From the NCBI RefSeq assembly GCF_965137335.1, contig NZ_CBCRZD010000007.1: a stretch of DNA of 64,000 bases, one strand, 5' to 3'. A program made the translations under genes and the position numbers. Shown piece by piece: positions 31,906 to 40,266 of the stretch (its first letter is position 1; every line of letters begins with the position of its first letter). The stretch is from Empedobacter stercoris. Lineage in GTDB: Bacteria; Bacteroidota; Bacteroidia; Flavobacteriales; Weeksellaceae. The notes below the pieces were generated by a model. That model had not been told where the DNA came from. It did no database searches and was given only the letters and a program-made list of their open reading frames with translations.

Positions 31906-33038
31906 TTCACAACTTGTGTGTAAATTTCATTATAATGTTCGGCAATTTCTTCTTTAGCAAATAGCTTTCTTGCATAGTCATTCATCTTTTCAGCTTCTGC
32001 AAATTTCTTCCCTTTTATAACCTCAATCATCGCTTCAAACAATTGATCTTCATTTTCAGATTCGATTAAAATTCCAAAATTATTCGGAAAAAACTCTTCA
32101 ATACCACCAACTTTCGTCGCAATTAATGGTAATCCTGTCGCAAAAGCTTCTGCTTGTACACAAGGTTGGTTTTCGAATCGACTAAATAACACAAAACAAT
32201 CTGCATCATTCATCTTCTGATTAACTTCATGATGTTCTAATCGTCCAAAAGTTGTGATATAATTTTCTAACTTATGTTCTTTTATAAAATGTATAATTGG
32301 AGTTAAATCACCATTTCCTCCTATATAAAATTTAAACGAATAATTGTTTTCTGCTAATCTTTTTGCCACATTCAACATGCCTGAGATATTTTTGTGTTGA
32401 TCACCTAAATGTGATAAATGCAAAAAACGAATTTCGTTAGAATTTAAATCTAATTTGTAATCAAATCTTTCTAAATCAACAACATTTGGAATTACTTGAT
32501 AAGAAACTTTATGATTAATCTTTTTTATAGATTCTCCTAAATGAGTGGAAACAGGTAAAACTATATCAACAAAATTAAGAATTTTCTTAATCGCCAAGCG
32601 CTTATAAAACGGAAGTTGAATAAATTTATTCGGATGCAAATTCGTCCAATGTTCTGTTAAAATAACAGGTTTTTTATATTTTATTTTTAAGTAGGTTGAT
32701 AATAAACCCGCTGGATAAATAACATTCAAATGAATTACATCAAAATGATTAACCAAAGCAATACCCTTTAGAAATGCTCTAATTTGTTTAATCAAATTAA
32801 ACGGACCGAAAAAAGATGGTTTAAAATAAATAATTATCTCTCTTACATTTTCATTGATATTATCTGTAATCTCAAAATCAGATTTCAAATTTTGGTCCTT
32901 AATTGCATGTACAAGTGTTACATTATTTAAAGTAGATATTGCTCTTAAATGGCGTTGTATAAAATCTCCATTATCTAAAAGTACACGACTTGGGTACCAA
33001 GAAGCCAAAGCTAATATATCTTTTCGCAAATTATTCAC
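31902..33038 (-). CDS. Glycosyltransferase family 4 protein
   Basis: 378-residue GT-B enzyme. The C-terminal Rossmann half has F-L-H-L-S-H-L-G (about 206-213), G-G-N-G-D-L (about 239-244) and the nucleotide-sugar binding E-A-F-A-T-G-L-P-L-I-A-T-K-V-G-G-I-E-E (about 297-315), standard for GT4 retaining transferases. Adds a sugar to the glycan handled by the two adjacent flippases. One base separates it from the upstream flippase gene. Confidence 0.93.
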   Translation of the reverse strand: MNNLRKDILALASWYPSRVLLDNGDFIQRHLRAISTLNNVTLVHAIKDQNLKSDFEITDNINENVREIIIYFKPSFFGPFNLIKQIRAFLKGIALVNHFDVIHLNVIYPAGLLSTYLKIKYKKPVILTEHWTNLHPNKFIQLPFYKRLAIKKILNFVDIVLPVSTHLGESIKKINHKVSYQVIPNVVDLERFDYKLDLNSNEIRFLHLSHLGDQHKNISGMLNVAKRLAENNYSFKFYIGGNGDLTPIIHFIKEHKLENYITTFGRLEHHEVNQKMNDADCFVLFSRFENQPCVQAEAFATGLPLIATKVGGIEEFFPNNFGILIESENEDQLFEAMIEVIKGKKFAEAEKMNDYARKLFAKEEIAEHYNEIYTQVVK

Positions 33039-33039
33039 C

Positions 33040-34290
33040 TTACTTTTTATATCTCTTAAGTTCTTTCATTACAAAGTATAACTGAACAAAATAGCCTACT
33101 CCGGCAAAGAAAGAATATAGGGATAACGTTAAAAGTATATTTTTATTTAAACCGCCAATCACACAAGTTGTAATTGTGACCAAAACAAGGTAAATATTAA
33201 AGTATAAGGCGTAATGATTTTTCTTGATAACCACTACAATTTGTTGAATAGGATTCATCGCCGAACGACATAAAATCCAAAACGAAAGAATCCACGTCAT
33301 AATATGCAAACCTCGCCATTCTGGACCAAGCATCCATTCGAGAATAAAAATTCCAATAAAATTCATCAACAAAAGAAAAACAGCAATTGTAGCAACATTA
33401 TACACAATCACTTTTTTGGACAAATCATACAACTGATGCGCTCTATGATCAATCATTGAAGCTGATTTTTGAAAGAAAACCTTCGAAATCGAATTGGATA
33501 ACAAAACCAATGGAACAACCAAAACTTTAGATGCATTTCCATAAAAACCTGCATCTTCTTTCGTAAAATAAAACAACAACAAAATCGTCATTAGATTATT
33601 CGCAATCACATTCAGAGATTCTGATGGTAATGTATACTTTATAATCTCTTTATTTTTTGAAATTGTTTTTTTTGCTAAATTAAAATCAATCGAAGAAAAT
33701 CGCCCTTTGGTAATCGAAAAATAAAACACACAAGATAAAACTGTCCCGAAAATAGTTCCATAAATCAAACCTGTTTCTTTATAGCCCATCCAATAAAAAA
33801 TGGCCTGAAAAACAACTGAAAAAACTGCATTAATCACGACTCCTGTTGAAATGCTTTTGAATAATTTATACTTAGTAAACAACGTATTTTGAACATTGTT
33901 CCAAGCTGTAAACAACCCTGCAACGCAACTTAGAAAAACAATAAATAAGGAGGTTTTGAACGTGAAAATTTTTTCTAAAACAGCGTAGCCTAAAAAGAAT
34001 AAAATCGTTACAACGCTACTCACTAATAATAAGGTCGTGAACAAATTTCGAATTGCTTTAGACGATTTCGAAATCACAAAAATATTCTCCAAACGAAATG
34101 TTGTCAAAATAGAAAGAATCGCAACAAAACCTAAAAAAGCATTGTAAGTACCTGAAGCTTCTGGTCCATAAATTCTTGCCAAAATTATTCCTCCAACAAG
34201 CATTATCGCTTGCGCAATCGTGTTCCCAGCAAGCAAGGACAAAACGCCTTTTGCATTCTTCGTTTTAAATTTTTCTAACCTTGTTTTCAA
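33040..34290 (-). CDS. Wzx-type oligosaccharide flippase
   Basis: 416 residues with about twelve hydrophobic helices; the N-terminus G-V-L-S-L-L-A-G-N-T-I-A-Q followed by I-L-A-R-I-Y-G-P-E-A-S-G-T-Y matches Wzx/MurJ-like flippases. First gene of the minus-strand trio flippase-GT4-flippase. Two different flippases in three genes suggests two glycan repeat units or a duplicated export step. Confidence 0.88.
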   Translation of the reverse strand: MKTRLEKFKTKNAKGVLSLLAGNTIAQAIMLVGGIILARIYGPEASGTYNAFLGFVAILSILTTFRLENIFVISKSSKAIRNLFTTLLLVSSVVTILFFLGYAVLEKIFTFKTSLFIVFLSCVAGLFTAWNNVQNTLFTKYKLFKSISTGVVINAVFSVVFQAIFYWMGYKETGLIYGTIFGTVLSCVFYFSITKGRFSSIDFNLAKKTISKNKEIIKYTLPSESLNVIANNLMTILLLFYFTKEDAGFYGNASKVLVVPLVLLSNSISKVFFQKSASMIDHRAHQLYDLSKKVIVYNVATIAVFLLLMNFIGIFILEWMLGPEWRGLHIMTWILSFWILCRSAMNPIQQIVVVIKKNHYALYFNIYLVLVTITTCVIGGLNKNILLTLSLYSFFAGVGYFVQLYFVMKELKRYKK

Positions 34291-34328
34291 TTGATGTAAT
34301 CTTCATCAGCAAATCTACATAAAATCCT

Positions 34329-34336
34329 TAGCTTTG
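34329..34336 (+). promoter_or_regulatory. -7 box directly before the HAD nucleotidase gene
   Basis: TAGCTTTG ends five bases before the ATG at 34342. If it is the promoter, the mRNA would have almost no 5' leader. Confidence 0.55.
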
Positions 34337-34341
34337 CATTT

Positions 34342-35037
34342 ATGAACACAATAAAACACGTTTTTTTCGACCTTGATAATACACTTTGGGATTTCAGAAA
34401 AAATGCAAAATTCGCTTTAAAAGAACTTTATATAAAATACGATGTTGAAAACCGATATGGTTTTTCATTTGAAGAATTTCACCCTTTTTACCACGATAGT
34501 AACGAAAGTCTTTGGGCTTTAATTCGTGACAAAAAAATCACAAAAGAAGAATTAAGAGCAAGACGTTTTAAAGACGCTTTTGATAAATTAGGTATCGACA
34601 ATGATGCTTTGGCGAAAATTTTCGAAGAAGAATACATGGAAACGATTACCAATTATAATGAAGTAGTAGATGGTGCAATGGAATTGTTAGATTATTTGAA
34701 ACCAAATTACAACCTACATATCATTACAAATGGTTTTATCGAAGTCTCAAAACGTAAAATTGAAACATCAGATTTAAACGGTTATTTTGACACAGTTACC
34801 TATGCTGATGAAATCAAAATTTTGAAACCAGATCCTCGTATTTTCTCTTTAGCAATGGAAAAATCTGGCGCTAAAAAAGATGAGTCAATTTATATTGGTG
34901 ATGATTGGATTGCGGATGCGGTTGGTGCAAAAGCATACGGAATGTCAGCAATTTTCTTTGATCGATTAGAAGAAAACTTCTCGATGGATGACGTTCCAAC
35001 GATTACTCATTTAGATGAAGTGAAAAAATATTTATAA
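34342..35037 (+). CDS. YjjG-family HAD nucleotidase
   Basis: 231-residue HAD hydrolase: motif I F-F-D-L-D-N-T-L-W (8-16), motif II I-T-N-G (about 131-134), motif III K-P-D and motif IV I-G-D-D-W. The D-N-T-L-W-D-F start and length match YjjG, a pyrimidine 5'-nucleotidase that removes non-canonical nucleotides in E. coli. Stands alone, divergent from the glycan operon. Confidence 0.9.
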   Translation: MNTIKHVFFDLDNTLWDFRKNAKFALKELYIKYDVENRYGFSFEEFHPFYHDSNESLWALIRDKKITKEELRARRFKDAFDKLGIDNDALAKIFEEEYMETITNYNEVVDGAMELLDYLKPNYNLHIITNGFIEVSKRKIETSDLNGYFDTVTYADEIKILKPDPRIFSLAMEKSGAKKDESIYIGDDWIADAVGAKAYGMSAIFFDRLEENFSMDDVPTITHLDEVKKYL

Positions 35038-35107
35038 TAACCGTTTAATAACCGAATATCTGATATTGTTTTCTTTATTTTAGCCGCAACTTAAATAAAA
35101 AATATTT

Positions 35108-35551
35108 ATGAAAAAGTTTATTTTACCAAGCATTTTTGCTTTTGGACTGTTATTTAGCTGTAACAATGATGATGATGATTCTTCAACAGACAATGCAAGC
35201 ATTGTAGGAACATGGAATTATGTAAAACACCAAACACAATTCTCTAAAGACAATAAAATTGTAGATGAAGAAAATGATGGATGCGAAGAAAAAAACACAT
35301 ACACATTTTCAAAAGAAAATAAATACATCATTCTTAATCATGAACTTTATCAAAATCAGTGTAATCCGTTTACTGAAGAAGCAATATATAAAGTTGAAGG
35401 AAAAAAATTGTTTATAGACTGGGGAGAAGGTTCTCAAGAAGCAGAAATCATTAAACTAACCAAAAATGAATTAATTCTTAGAGGAGATTACGGAGAAGAT
35501 CTTGATGAAGATGGTAAAAGCGAAATTGAAATTTTACATTTAAAGCGATAA
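35108..35551 (+). CDS. Lipocalin-like lipoprotein
   Basis: 147 residues with lipobox L-L-F-S-C (Cys18) followed by N-N-D-D-D-D, a typical Bacteroidota lipoprotein N-terminus. The body opens with I-V-G-T-W-N-Y-V-K, as in lipocalin-like domains, and ends with an acidic segment. Function unknown. Confidence 0.75.
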   Translation: MKKFILPSIFAFGLLFSCNNDDDDSSTDNASIVGTWNYVKHQTQFSKDNKIVDEENDGCEEKNTYTFSKENKYIILNHELYQNQCNPFTEEAIYKVEGKKLFIDWGEGSQEAEIIKLTKNELILRGDYGEDLDEDGKSEIEILHLKR

Positions 35552-35558
35552 AAATTTT

Positions 35559-35586
35559 AAGGTTCAGAAATTCTGAACCTTTTTTT
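35559..35586. terminator. Bidirectional terminator
   Basis: AAGGTTCAGAA (35559-35569) and TTCTGAACCTT (35571-35581) are perfect inverted arms with T- and A-runs outside. Shared by the plus-strand lipoprotein and the minus-strand SDR gene. Confidence 0.88.
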
Positions 35587-36397
35587 ATTTTCTACCTTTA
35601 AAATCTTCCATCGAATCATAAATACCAAAAACATCCCCCATCACAAAATCATATACCTTATTTGGTAACAAAGCTTGCGATAACCGAACAAACCAATATG
35701 GAAGAGGCATAGGAGTTCTTAATTTTCCTTTCTCGATATTCGAAATAATTTTACTTGAAGCTTTTTCAGGATCAAGTATTGGGACAATGCGAGATTTTAC
35801 CCCATCAAACATTCCTGTATTGATATAAAATGGCATGACACAATTTACAATCACCTTGCTTTTTTGTTGTTTCATTTCGAGACTCACCGTTTCCGTAAAA
35901 CCAACTATTGCCCATTTACTCGCTACATAAGCAGCCATTTTTGGAGTTGAAGTTAATCCAGCCATCGACGCAATATTACAAATCACACCTGTATTCCGTT
36001 TCACCATTTCGGGCAAAAAAGCATGCGTCAACACCATAACCGCATTTACATTAACATTCATCGTTCGGTTAATTTCTTCTAAGGTATGATCAATGTAATT
36101 TTTACCAACAACAATACCCGCATTGTTAATTAACACATCAATAGATTTATTATCATTTTTAATTTTTTCGATTGTTGATAAAAGCTCTTCTTGATTTGAC
36201 AAATCTACCTGATAAGCAGAAATTGGAATATTAAAATGAGAAAATTCTTCTTTTACTTGGTTAATTCCAGCTAAATAATAATCGAGCATCACCAATTCTT
36301 GCGCACCTTTTTCTAACACTTTTCTGCTCATTATCTTTCCAATCCCAGAAGCAGAACCAGTAATCAAAACTATTTTATCTTTAAAATTAAATTTCAT
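35585..36397 (-). CDS. Short-chain dehydrogenase/reductase
   Basis: 270 residues, classical SDR: cofactor loop T-G-S-A-S-G-I-G (14-21), N-N-A-G (about 89-92), catalytic Ser in C-N-I-A-S-M-A-G and Y-V-A-S-K (about 157-161). NAD(P)-dependent reduction of an unknown ketone or alcohol; the C-terminus is hydrophobic-basic. Single gene. Confidence 0.93.
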   Translation of the reverse strand: MKFNFKDKIVLITGSASGIGKIMSRKVLEKGAQELVMLDYYLAGINQVKEEFSHFNIPISAYQVDLSNQEELLSTIEKIKNDNKSIDVLINNAGIVVGKNYIDHTLEEINRTMNVNVNAVMVLTHAFLPEMVKRNTGVICNIASMAGLTSTPKMAAYVASKWAIVGFTETVSLEMKQQKSKVIVNCVMPFYINTGMFDGVKSRIVPILDPEKASSKIISNIEKGKLRTPMPLPYWFVRLSQALLPNKVYDFVMGDVFGIYDSMEDFKGRK

Positions 36398-36575
36398 TAT
36401 ATCAATAATTTAATCATTTATAATTCACTATTCACGTTTGCTTTTACCATAAAAATAAGCATTCTCTTTTTATTATAAAATAGTAGATAAGCGTAATTTT
36501 TTTCTTTTGATCTATTCGATGTATTTAAGAAGATAATTTTGAAGGAAATATATTTTAAAAATTTATTACAAATTC
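36398..36575. other. AT-rich spacer between SDR gene and tRNA promoter
   Basis: No ORF or terminator-like hairpin stands out in these 178 bases. The SDR promoter should lie here on the minus strand, but I could not identify a clear box. Confidence 0.4.
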
Positions 36576-36606
36576 TTTGCAAAATTAAAAATAGTCTTTA
36601 TATTTG
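36576..36606 (+). promoter_or_regulatory. tRNA-Arg promoter
   Basis: TTTG (36576-36579), 19 bases, TATATTTG (36599-36606): an exact match to the Bacteroidota consensus, 37 bases before the tRNA. Confidence 0.8.
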
Positions 36607-36643
36607 CATTCCAAAATAAGAACAATCGTTTCTTATCAGGAAT

Positions 36644-36717
36644 GGCCGAGTGGCGCAACTGAATAGCGCACTTGATTACGGCTCAAGAGGTTACAGGTTT
36701 GAATCCTGTCTCGGTCA
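36644..36717 (+). tRNA. tRNA-Arg (anticodon ACG)
   Basis: 74 bases. Acceptor stem GGCCGAG/CTCGGTC (one G-U), D-stem GCGC/GCGC, anticodon stem CTTGA/TCAAG with loop TTACGGC (anticodon ACG, read as ICG for CGN), T-stem ACAGG/CCTGT, discriminator A. CCA is not encoded. Confidence 0.95.
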
Positions 36718-36724
36718 CAAAAGC

Positions 36725-36755
36725 AAAAGCTCATCAAAATTTGATGAGCTTTTTT
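36725..36755. terminator. Bidirectional terminator after tRNA-Arg
   Basis: AAAAGCTCATCAAA (36725-36738) faces TTTGATGAGCTTTT (36740-36753), a perfect inverted repeat ending in T-run. Also ends the minus-strand membrane gene at 36759. Confidence 0.88.
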
Positions 36756-36758
36756 GTT

Positions 36759-37202
36759 TTAATACACTTCTGTTTCTTGTGGAATTTCCTCTAATTTTTT
36801 CTTTTGTTTTGACATAAAAAAGATACAATTCCCGAACCAGGTTAACCAAAAAATATAAAATCCAAAATGAAATGTTTTCTTTAGTAATCGATGCGATGTT
36901 TCTGTGAAATCATAATATGTATAAATTAATCCTATTATTCCTATCGAAAGAAAGATGAATGGCAATAACAATTGTTTCAAACGTTTGGTTGTTTTCATTT
37001 TCCAAACAGATAACACCACAAAAATTATCGCTTGAATCGCAAATAATAAAAGTGCTGTTTTCCACCACGATTTTAGAATAGTGTATTCGTTGTAAATAAT
37101 CGTGATTCCGACTTTTCCGATGAATGACATTTTCGAAATCATGATTCCAGAAAGCAAAGAAGAAAAAGCTAAGATTAGTAAATGTATAATTTTGTTTTTC
37201 AT
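36759..37202 (-). CDS. Small membrane protein of unknown function
   Basis: 147 residues with four hydrophobic helices (about 5-22, 48-67, 77-96, 112-130) and a charged C-terminus (K-Q-K-K-K-L-E-E-I-P-Q-E). No recognised family. Isolated between a tRNA and a non-coding region. Confidence 0.72.
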   Translation of the reverse strand: MKNKIIHLLILAFSSLLSGIMISKMSFIGKVGITIIYNEYTILKSWWKTALLLFAIQAIIFVVLSVWKMKTTKRLKQLLLPFIFLSIGIIGLIYTYYDFTETSHRLLKKTFHFGFYIFWLTWFGNCIFFMSKQKKKLEEIPQETEVY

Positions 37203-37235
37203 TTGATTTAAATCAAAAAGTTAAATAAATTAATT

Positions 37236-37295
37236 GTTTAAATATCGTCTAAGTTCTCGATACGATTCTTGTCAGAAACACCAGAACTGACGAAA
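37236..37295 (-). repeat. Dispersed intergenic repeat, copy 2 (inverted)
   Basis: The reverse complement matches 16241-16302 almost base for base, with core TTCTGACAAGAAT-GTATCGAGAACT. It lies just upstream of the membrane protein gene, within a 403-base region without a sound gene. Confidence 0.75.
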
Positions 37296-37460
37296 TCATC
37301 GTAATAAAAATATTAAATAAGTTATTCCAATTATTAAACCAATCAGAACTGGAATTCCGATTATTAAATTATAAAAATCATTCGTAACAGATTCTGAATT
37401 TGAGAATTCATCAAATTTCAGTTTAGGTTTAAAGATTTTAATGATAATAAATCTTATTGT
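37283..37460 (-). pseudogene. Possible remnant of a small membrane protein gene
   Basis: On the minus strand the sequence reads G-F-I-G-L-T-I-R-F-I-I-I-K-I-F-K, an acidic stretch (F-D-E-F-S-N-S-E-S), then a strongly hydrophobic tail (L-I-I-G-I-P-V-L-I-G-L-I-I-G-I-T-Y-L-I-F) to a TGA. It has no ATG and is preceded by in-frame stops, so it looks like a decayed gene fragment. Low-complexity chance reading is possible. Confidence 0.3.
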
Positions 37461-37556
37461 TAATCCTATAAAACCTCAAATAAATTCAAAAAGAATATAT
37501 CAAAAATTTCGAAAATCACTTGCATACAAATAATTTATATCCTAATATAATCAAAA

Positions 37557-37584
37557 AAAAGCCTTGCAAATGCAAGGCTTTTAA
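37557..37584 (-). terminator. Terminator of the PfkB kinase gene
   Basis: GCCTTGCA (37561-37568) with TGCAAGGC (37571-37578), flanked by A-run and T-run; positioned just after the kinase stop on the minus strand. Confidence 0.85.
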
Positions 37585-37605
37585 ATATTTTAAAGAAATT
37601 GATTC

Positions 37606-38526
37606 TTATAAGTTAATTGAGAAATCCATTAATTCGTGGAATTTTCTTAATCTATCGATTAAACCTTCTCTATCTAAAGCTTCTAAAGATTCAGTTCCGA
37701 ATTTTTCACAAGTTACAGATGCTAAAGCAGATCCATAAACGATTGCACGTTTCATATTATCGAAAGAAAAATCATTTGTTTTTGCTAAATATCCTGAGAA
37801 TCCTCCTGCGAATGTATCTCCTGCTCCTGTTGGATCAAAAACATCTTCTAATGGTAAAGCTGGAGCAAAGAAAACTTGTTCGTCTTGGAACAATAAAGCA
37901 CCGTGTTCACCTTTTTTGATGATAACCGTTTTAGGACCAAATGTCATAATTTTTTTAGCTGCTTTTACTAAGCTGTATTCTCCTGACATTTGACGCGCTT
38001 CTTCATCATTAATAGAAATCACATCAACATCTTTGATGACATCCATTAATTCATCCCAAGCACAATCCATCCAAAAGTTCATTGTATCTAAAACCACTAA
38101 ACCTGGACGTTGATCTAACTGCGTTAAAACTCCTTTTTGTACCAATGGATGTAAGTTACCTAACATCAAAACATCTGGAGATTTGTAAGTTTGAGGAACA
38201 ACTGGATTAAACGTTTCTAATACATTCAATTCTGTAGCTAATGTATCACGTGTATTCAAATCGTTGTGGTATTTTCCTTCCCAGAAGAATGTTTTTCCAT
38301 CTTTTACGATTTCCATTCCATCTAAATTGATTCCTTTCGAACGTAATAAATCAATGTATTTTTGAGGAAAATCCCCTCCAACAACTGAAACAATAGCTGT
38401 ATCTACGCCTAATAGAGAAGACGCCATTCCGATATATGTAGCGGCACCACCTAAGATTTTATCTGTTTTCCCAAAAGGAGACTCTAATTTATCAAAGGCA
38501 ACTGTACCAACTGTTAATAAACTCAT
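37606..38526 (-). CDS. PfkB-family sugar/nucleoside kinase
   Basis: 306 residues of the ribokinase fold. The G-G-A-A-T-Y-I-G motif (26-33) near the N-terminus binds substrate, and D-P-T-G-A-G-D-T-F-A-G-G (about 242-253) is the PfkB anion hole with catalytic Asp. The substrate could be adenosine, a sugar or 2-keto-gluconate; the sequence alone does not decide. Single gene with its own promoter and terminator. Confidence 0.9.
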   Translation of the reverse strand: MSLLTVGTVAFDKLESPFGKTDKILGGAATYIGMASSLLGVDTAIVSVVGGDFPQKYIDLLRSKGINLDGMEIVKDGKTFFWEGKYHNDLNTRDTLATELNVLETFNPVVPQTYKSPDVLMLGNLHPLVQKGVLTQLDQRPGLVVLDTMNFWMDCAWDELMDVIKDVDVISINDEEARQMSGEYSLVKAAKKIMTFGPKTVIIKKGEHGALLFQDEQVFFAPALPLEDVFDPTGAGDTFAGGFSGYLAKTNDFSFDNMKRAIVYGSALASVTCEKFGTESLEALDREGLIDRLRKFHELMDFSINL

Positions 38527-38553
38527 TTTGTATATTCTAAATTAAATAGTTTG

Positions 38554-38592
38554 CAAATGTATTGAATTGATTTGAATTAAGGCATAATGCCT
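38554..38592 (-). promoter_or_regulatory. PfkB kinase promoter with overlapping palindrome
   Basis: On the minus strand TACATTTG (38554-38561) is a full -7 box 27 bases before the ATG. About 19 bases further upstream, where the -33 box should be, lies the perfect palindrome AGGCATaATGCCT (38580-38592), a candidate operator. Confidence 0.5.
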
Positions 38593-38666
38593 ATTTATTA
38601 TTTTTAATTTAATCCCTTCTTAACTGCTTGTCCATTAAAAAATTACGATTAAATTATCACAAATAT

Positions 38667-40037
38667 TTATAAAGCATTAGCTAAATCTGTAAACGCAACC
38701 TCTGTTTGTTCACCAGAAATCATGTCTTTTACTGTTGCTTTTTGTTCTGCAATTTCTTTCTCTCCTAAAAGAATTACTTTTTTAATTCCTTTTTTATCAG
38801 CATATCCCATTTGCTTTTTCATTTTCGCATCATCAGGATAAACCTCCGTATTAATACCTTGTTGACGTAATTGTTTCACCAATTTCATCGCAACTGTAGC
38901 TTCTGTTTTTCCAAAATTAATGAACAATGCCTGAATATTTGTTGAATCTTCTAAAGCAGGAAATAGATTATTTTCTTCTAAAACTAAATAAATACGATCT
39001 AAACCAAACGAAATTCCAACACCAGAAATATCTTTCAGACCAAAAATTCCAGTCAAATCATCGTAACGACCTCCACCACCAATAGATGATGAGAATTCTC
39101 CGATTTTTGCTTTTACTTCGAAAATGGCTCCAGTATAGTAATCTAATCCTCGAGCTAAAGTTAAGTTCAAGAATAATTCGGCAGATTGTAATCCTAAATT
39201 TGCTGTTTGCTCAAAAACAAATTCTAATTCTTCGATACCTTTTAATCCAGTTTCAGACGATTTTAAAATATCTTTTAACTGCGCAAATTGCGTTTTATAA
39301 TCTCCTTTCATAGAGAATAAAGGTGACAAAATCTCGATTGCAGCTTCCGAAATTCCTTTTCCTCGCATTTCTTCTTTTACCGCTTCTTCCCCAATTTTAT
39401 CTAATTTATCCAAAGCAACTGTAAAATCAATCAATTGAGCCGAAATATCTGCTACTTCTGCTAAACCAGATAAAATTTTACGGTTATTGATATGAATTTC
39501 AACTGGCGCTTTCAGTTCTGTAAAAACAGTATCGTATAACTGAACAAAGTCAACCTCTTGTAACAGAGAATCTGAACCTACAACATCCGCATCACATTGA
39601 AAAAACTCTCTGAAACGCCCTTTCTGAGGACGATCTGCACGCCAAACAGGTTGAATTTGGTAACGTTTGAACGGAAATGTAATCTCATTTTGGTGTTGTA
39701 CGACGTAACGTGCAAAAGGCACTGTTAAGTCGTAACGCAACGCTTTTTCTGAGATTTGAGATGTGATTTTTTGACTATTTCTATCTGTTAATAATTGTTC
39801 ATCAACTTTCGTTAAATAATCACCAGAATTTAAAATCTTAAAAATTAATCGATCCCCCTCTTCTCCATATTTCCCTGTTAAGGTTGATAAATTTTCGAAT
39901 GATGGAGTTTCGATCGGAGAAAATCCGAATAACACGAATTGTTTTTTAATCGTGTTGATAATATATTGACGACGATTCACTTCTAAAGGAGAGAAATCTC
40001 TTGTTCCTTTTGGAATCGATGGTTTTTGAATGGCCAT
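38667..40037 (-). CDS. hisS: Histidyl-tRNA synthetase
   Basis: 456-residue class II synthetase. Motif 1 near K-G-T-R-D-F-S-P (10-17), motif 2 with F-R-E-F-F-Q-C-D-A-D (about 140-149), the histidine A loop A-R-G-L-D-Y-Y-T-G (about 295-303) and motif 3 S-I-G-G-G-G-R-Y-D-D-L (about 316-326). Anticodon domain at the C-terminus. Its charging of tRNA-His is what the his leader peptide senses, though the genes are 28 kb apart. Confidence 0.97.
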   Translation of the reverse strand: MAIQKPSIPKGTRDFSPLEVNRRQYIINTIKKQFVLFGFSPIETPSFENLSTLTGKYGEEGDRLIFKILNSGDYLTKVDEQLLTDRNSQKITSQISEKALRYDLTVPFARYVVQHQNEITFPFKRYQIQPVWRADRPQKGRFREFFQCDADVVGSDSLLQEVDFVQLYDTVFTELKAPVEIHINNRKILSGLAEVADISAQLIDFTVALDKLDKIGEEAVKEEMRGKGISEAAIEILSPLFSMKGDYKTQFAQLKDILKSSETGLKGIEELEFVFEQTANLGLQSAELFLNLTLARGLDYYTGAIFEVKAKIGEFSSSIGGGGRYDDLTGIFGLKDISGVGISFGLDRIYLVLEENNLFPALEDSTNIQALFINFGKTEATVAMKLVKQLRQQGINTEVYPDDAKMKKQMGYADKKGIKKVILLGEKEIAEQKATVKDMISGEQTEVAFTDLANAL

Positions 40038-40063
40038 TTTTCTAAATCTTACTTATAAAGATA

Positions 40064-40071
40064 CAAAAATA
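40064..40071 (-). promoter_or_regulatory. hisS promoter -7 box
   Basis: TATTTTTG on the minus strand, about 26 bases before the hisS ATG; no clear -33 element. Confidence 0.45.
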
Positions 40072-40254
40072 CATCATTTTGATTTTTAACCCGACATTTT
40101 AGGAATAAATCATTGATTTAAAAAATATTTATCTGTGCATCACATTTTATTGCATCATTTTTGAACAAAATCTTTTCTCGAATTGATGATTTTAATAAAA
40201 AAGAGGTAAACTTCAAACTTCATCCATCGTAATTCTAATTCGTAAATTAAATCG

Positions 40255-40262
40255 TAATTTTG
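40255..40262 (+). promoter_or_regulatory. -7 box directly before recF
   Basis: TAATTTTG ends four bases before the recF ATG (40267), implying a nearly leaderless transcript. No ribosome-binding sequence lies between them. Confidence 0.5.
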
Positions 40263-40266
40263 CCTT

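Noticed and set aside
36398..36643. Additional tRNA or small RNA before tRNA-Arg
   Set aside because: No second cloverleaf can be formed and only the promoter of tRNA-Arg is evident.
40038..40130. T-box or other riboswitch upstream of hisS
   Set aside because: No T-box consensus or extensive structure seen; only a -7 box. T-boxes are also not expected in Bacteroidota.
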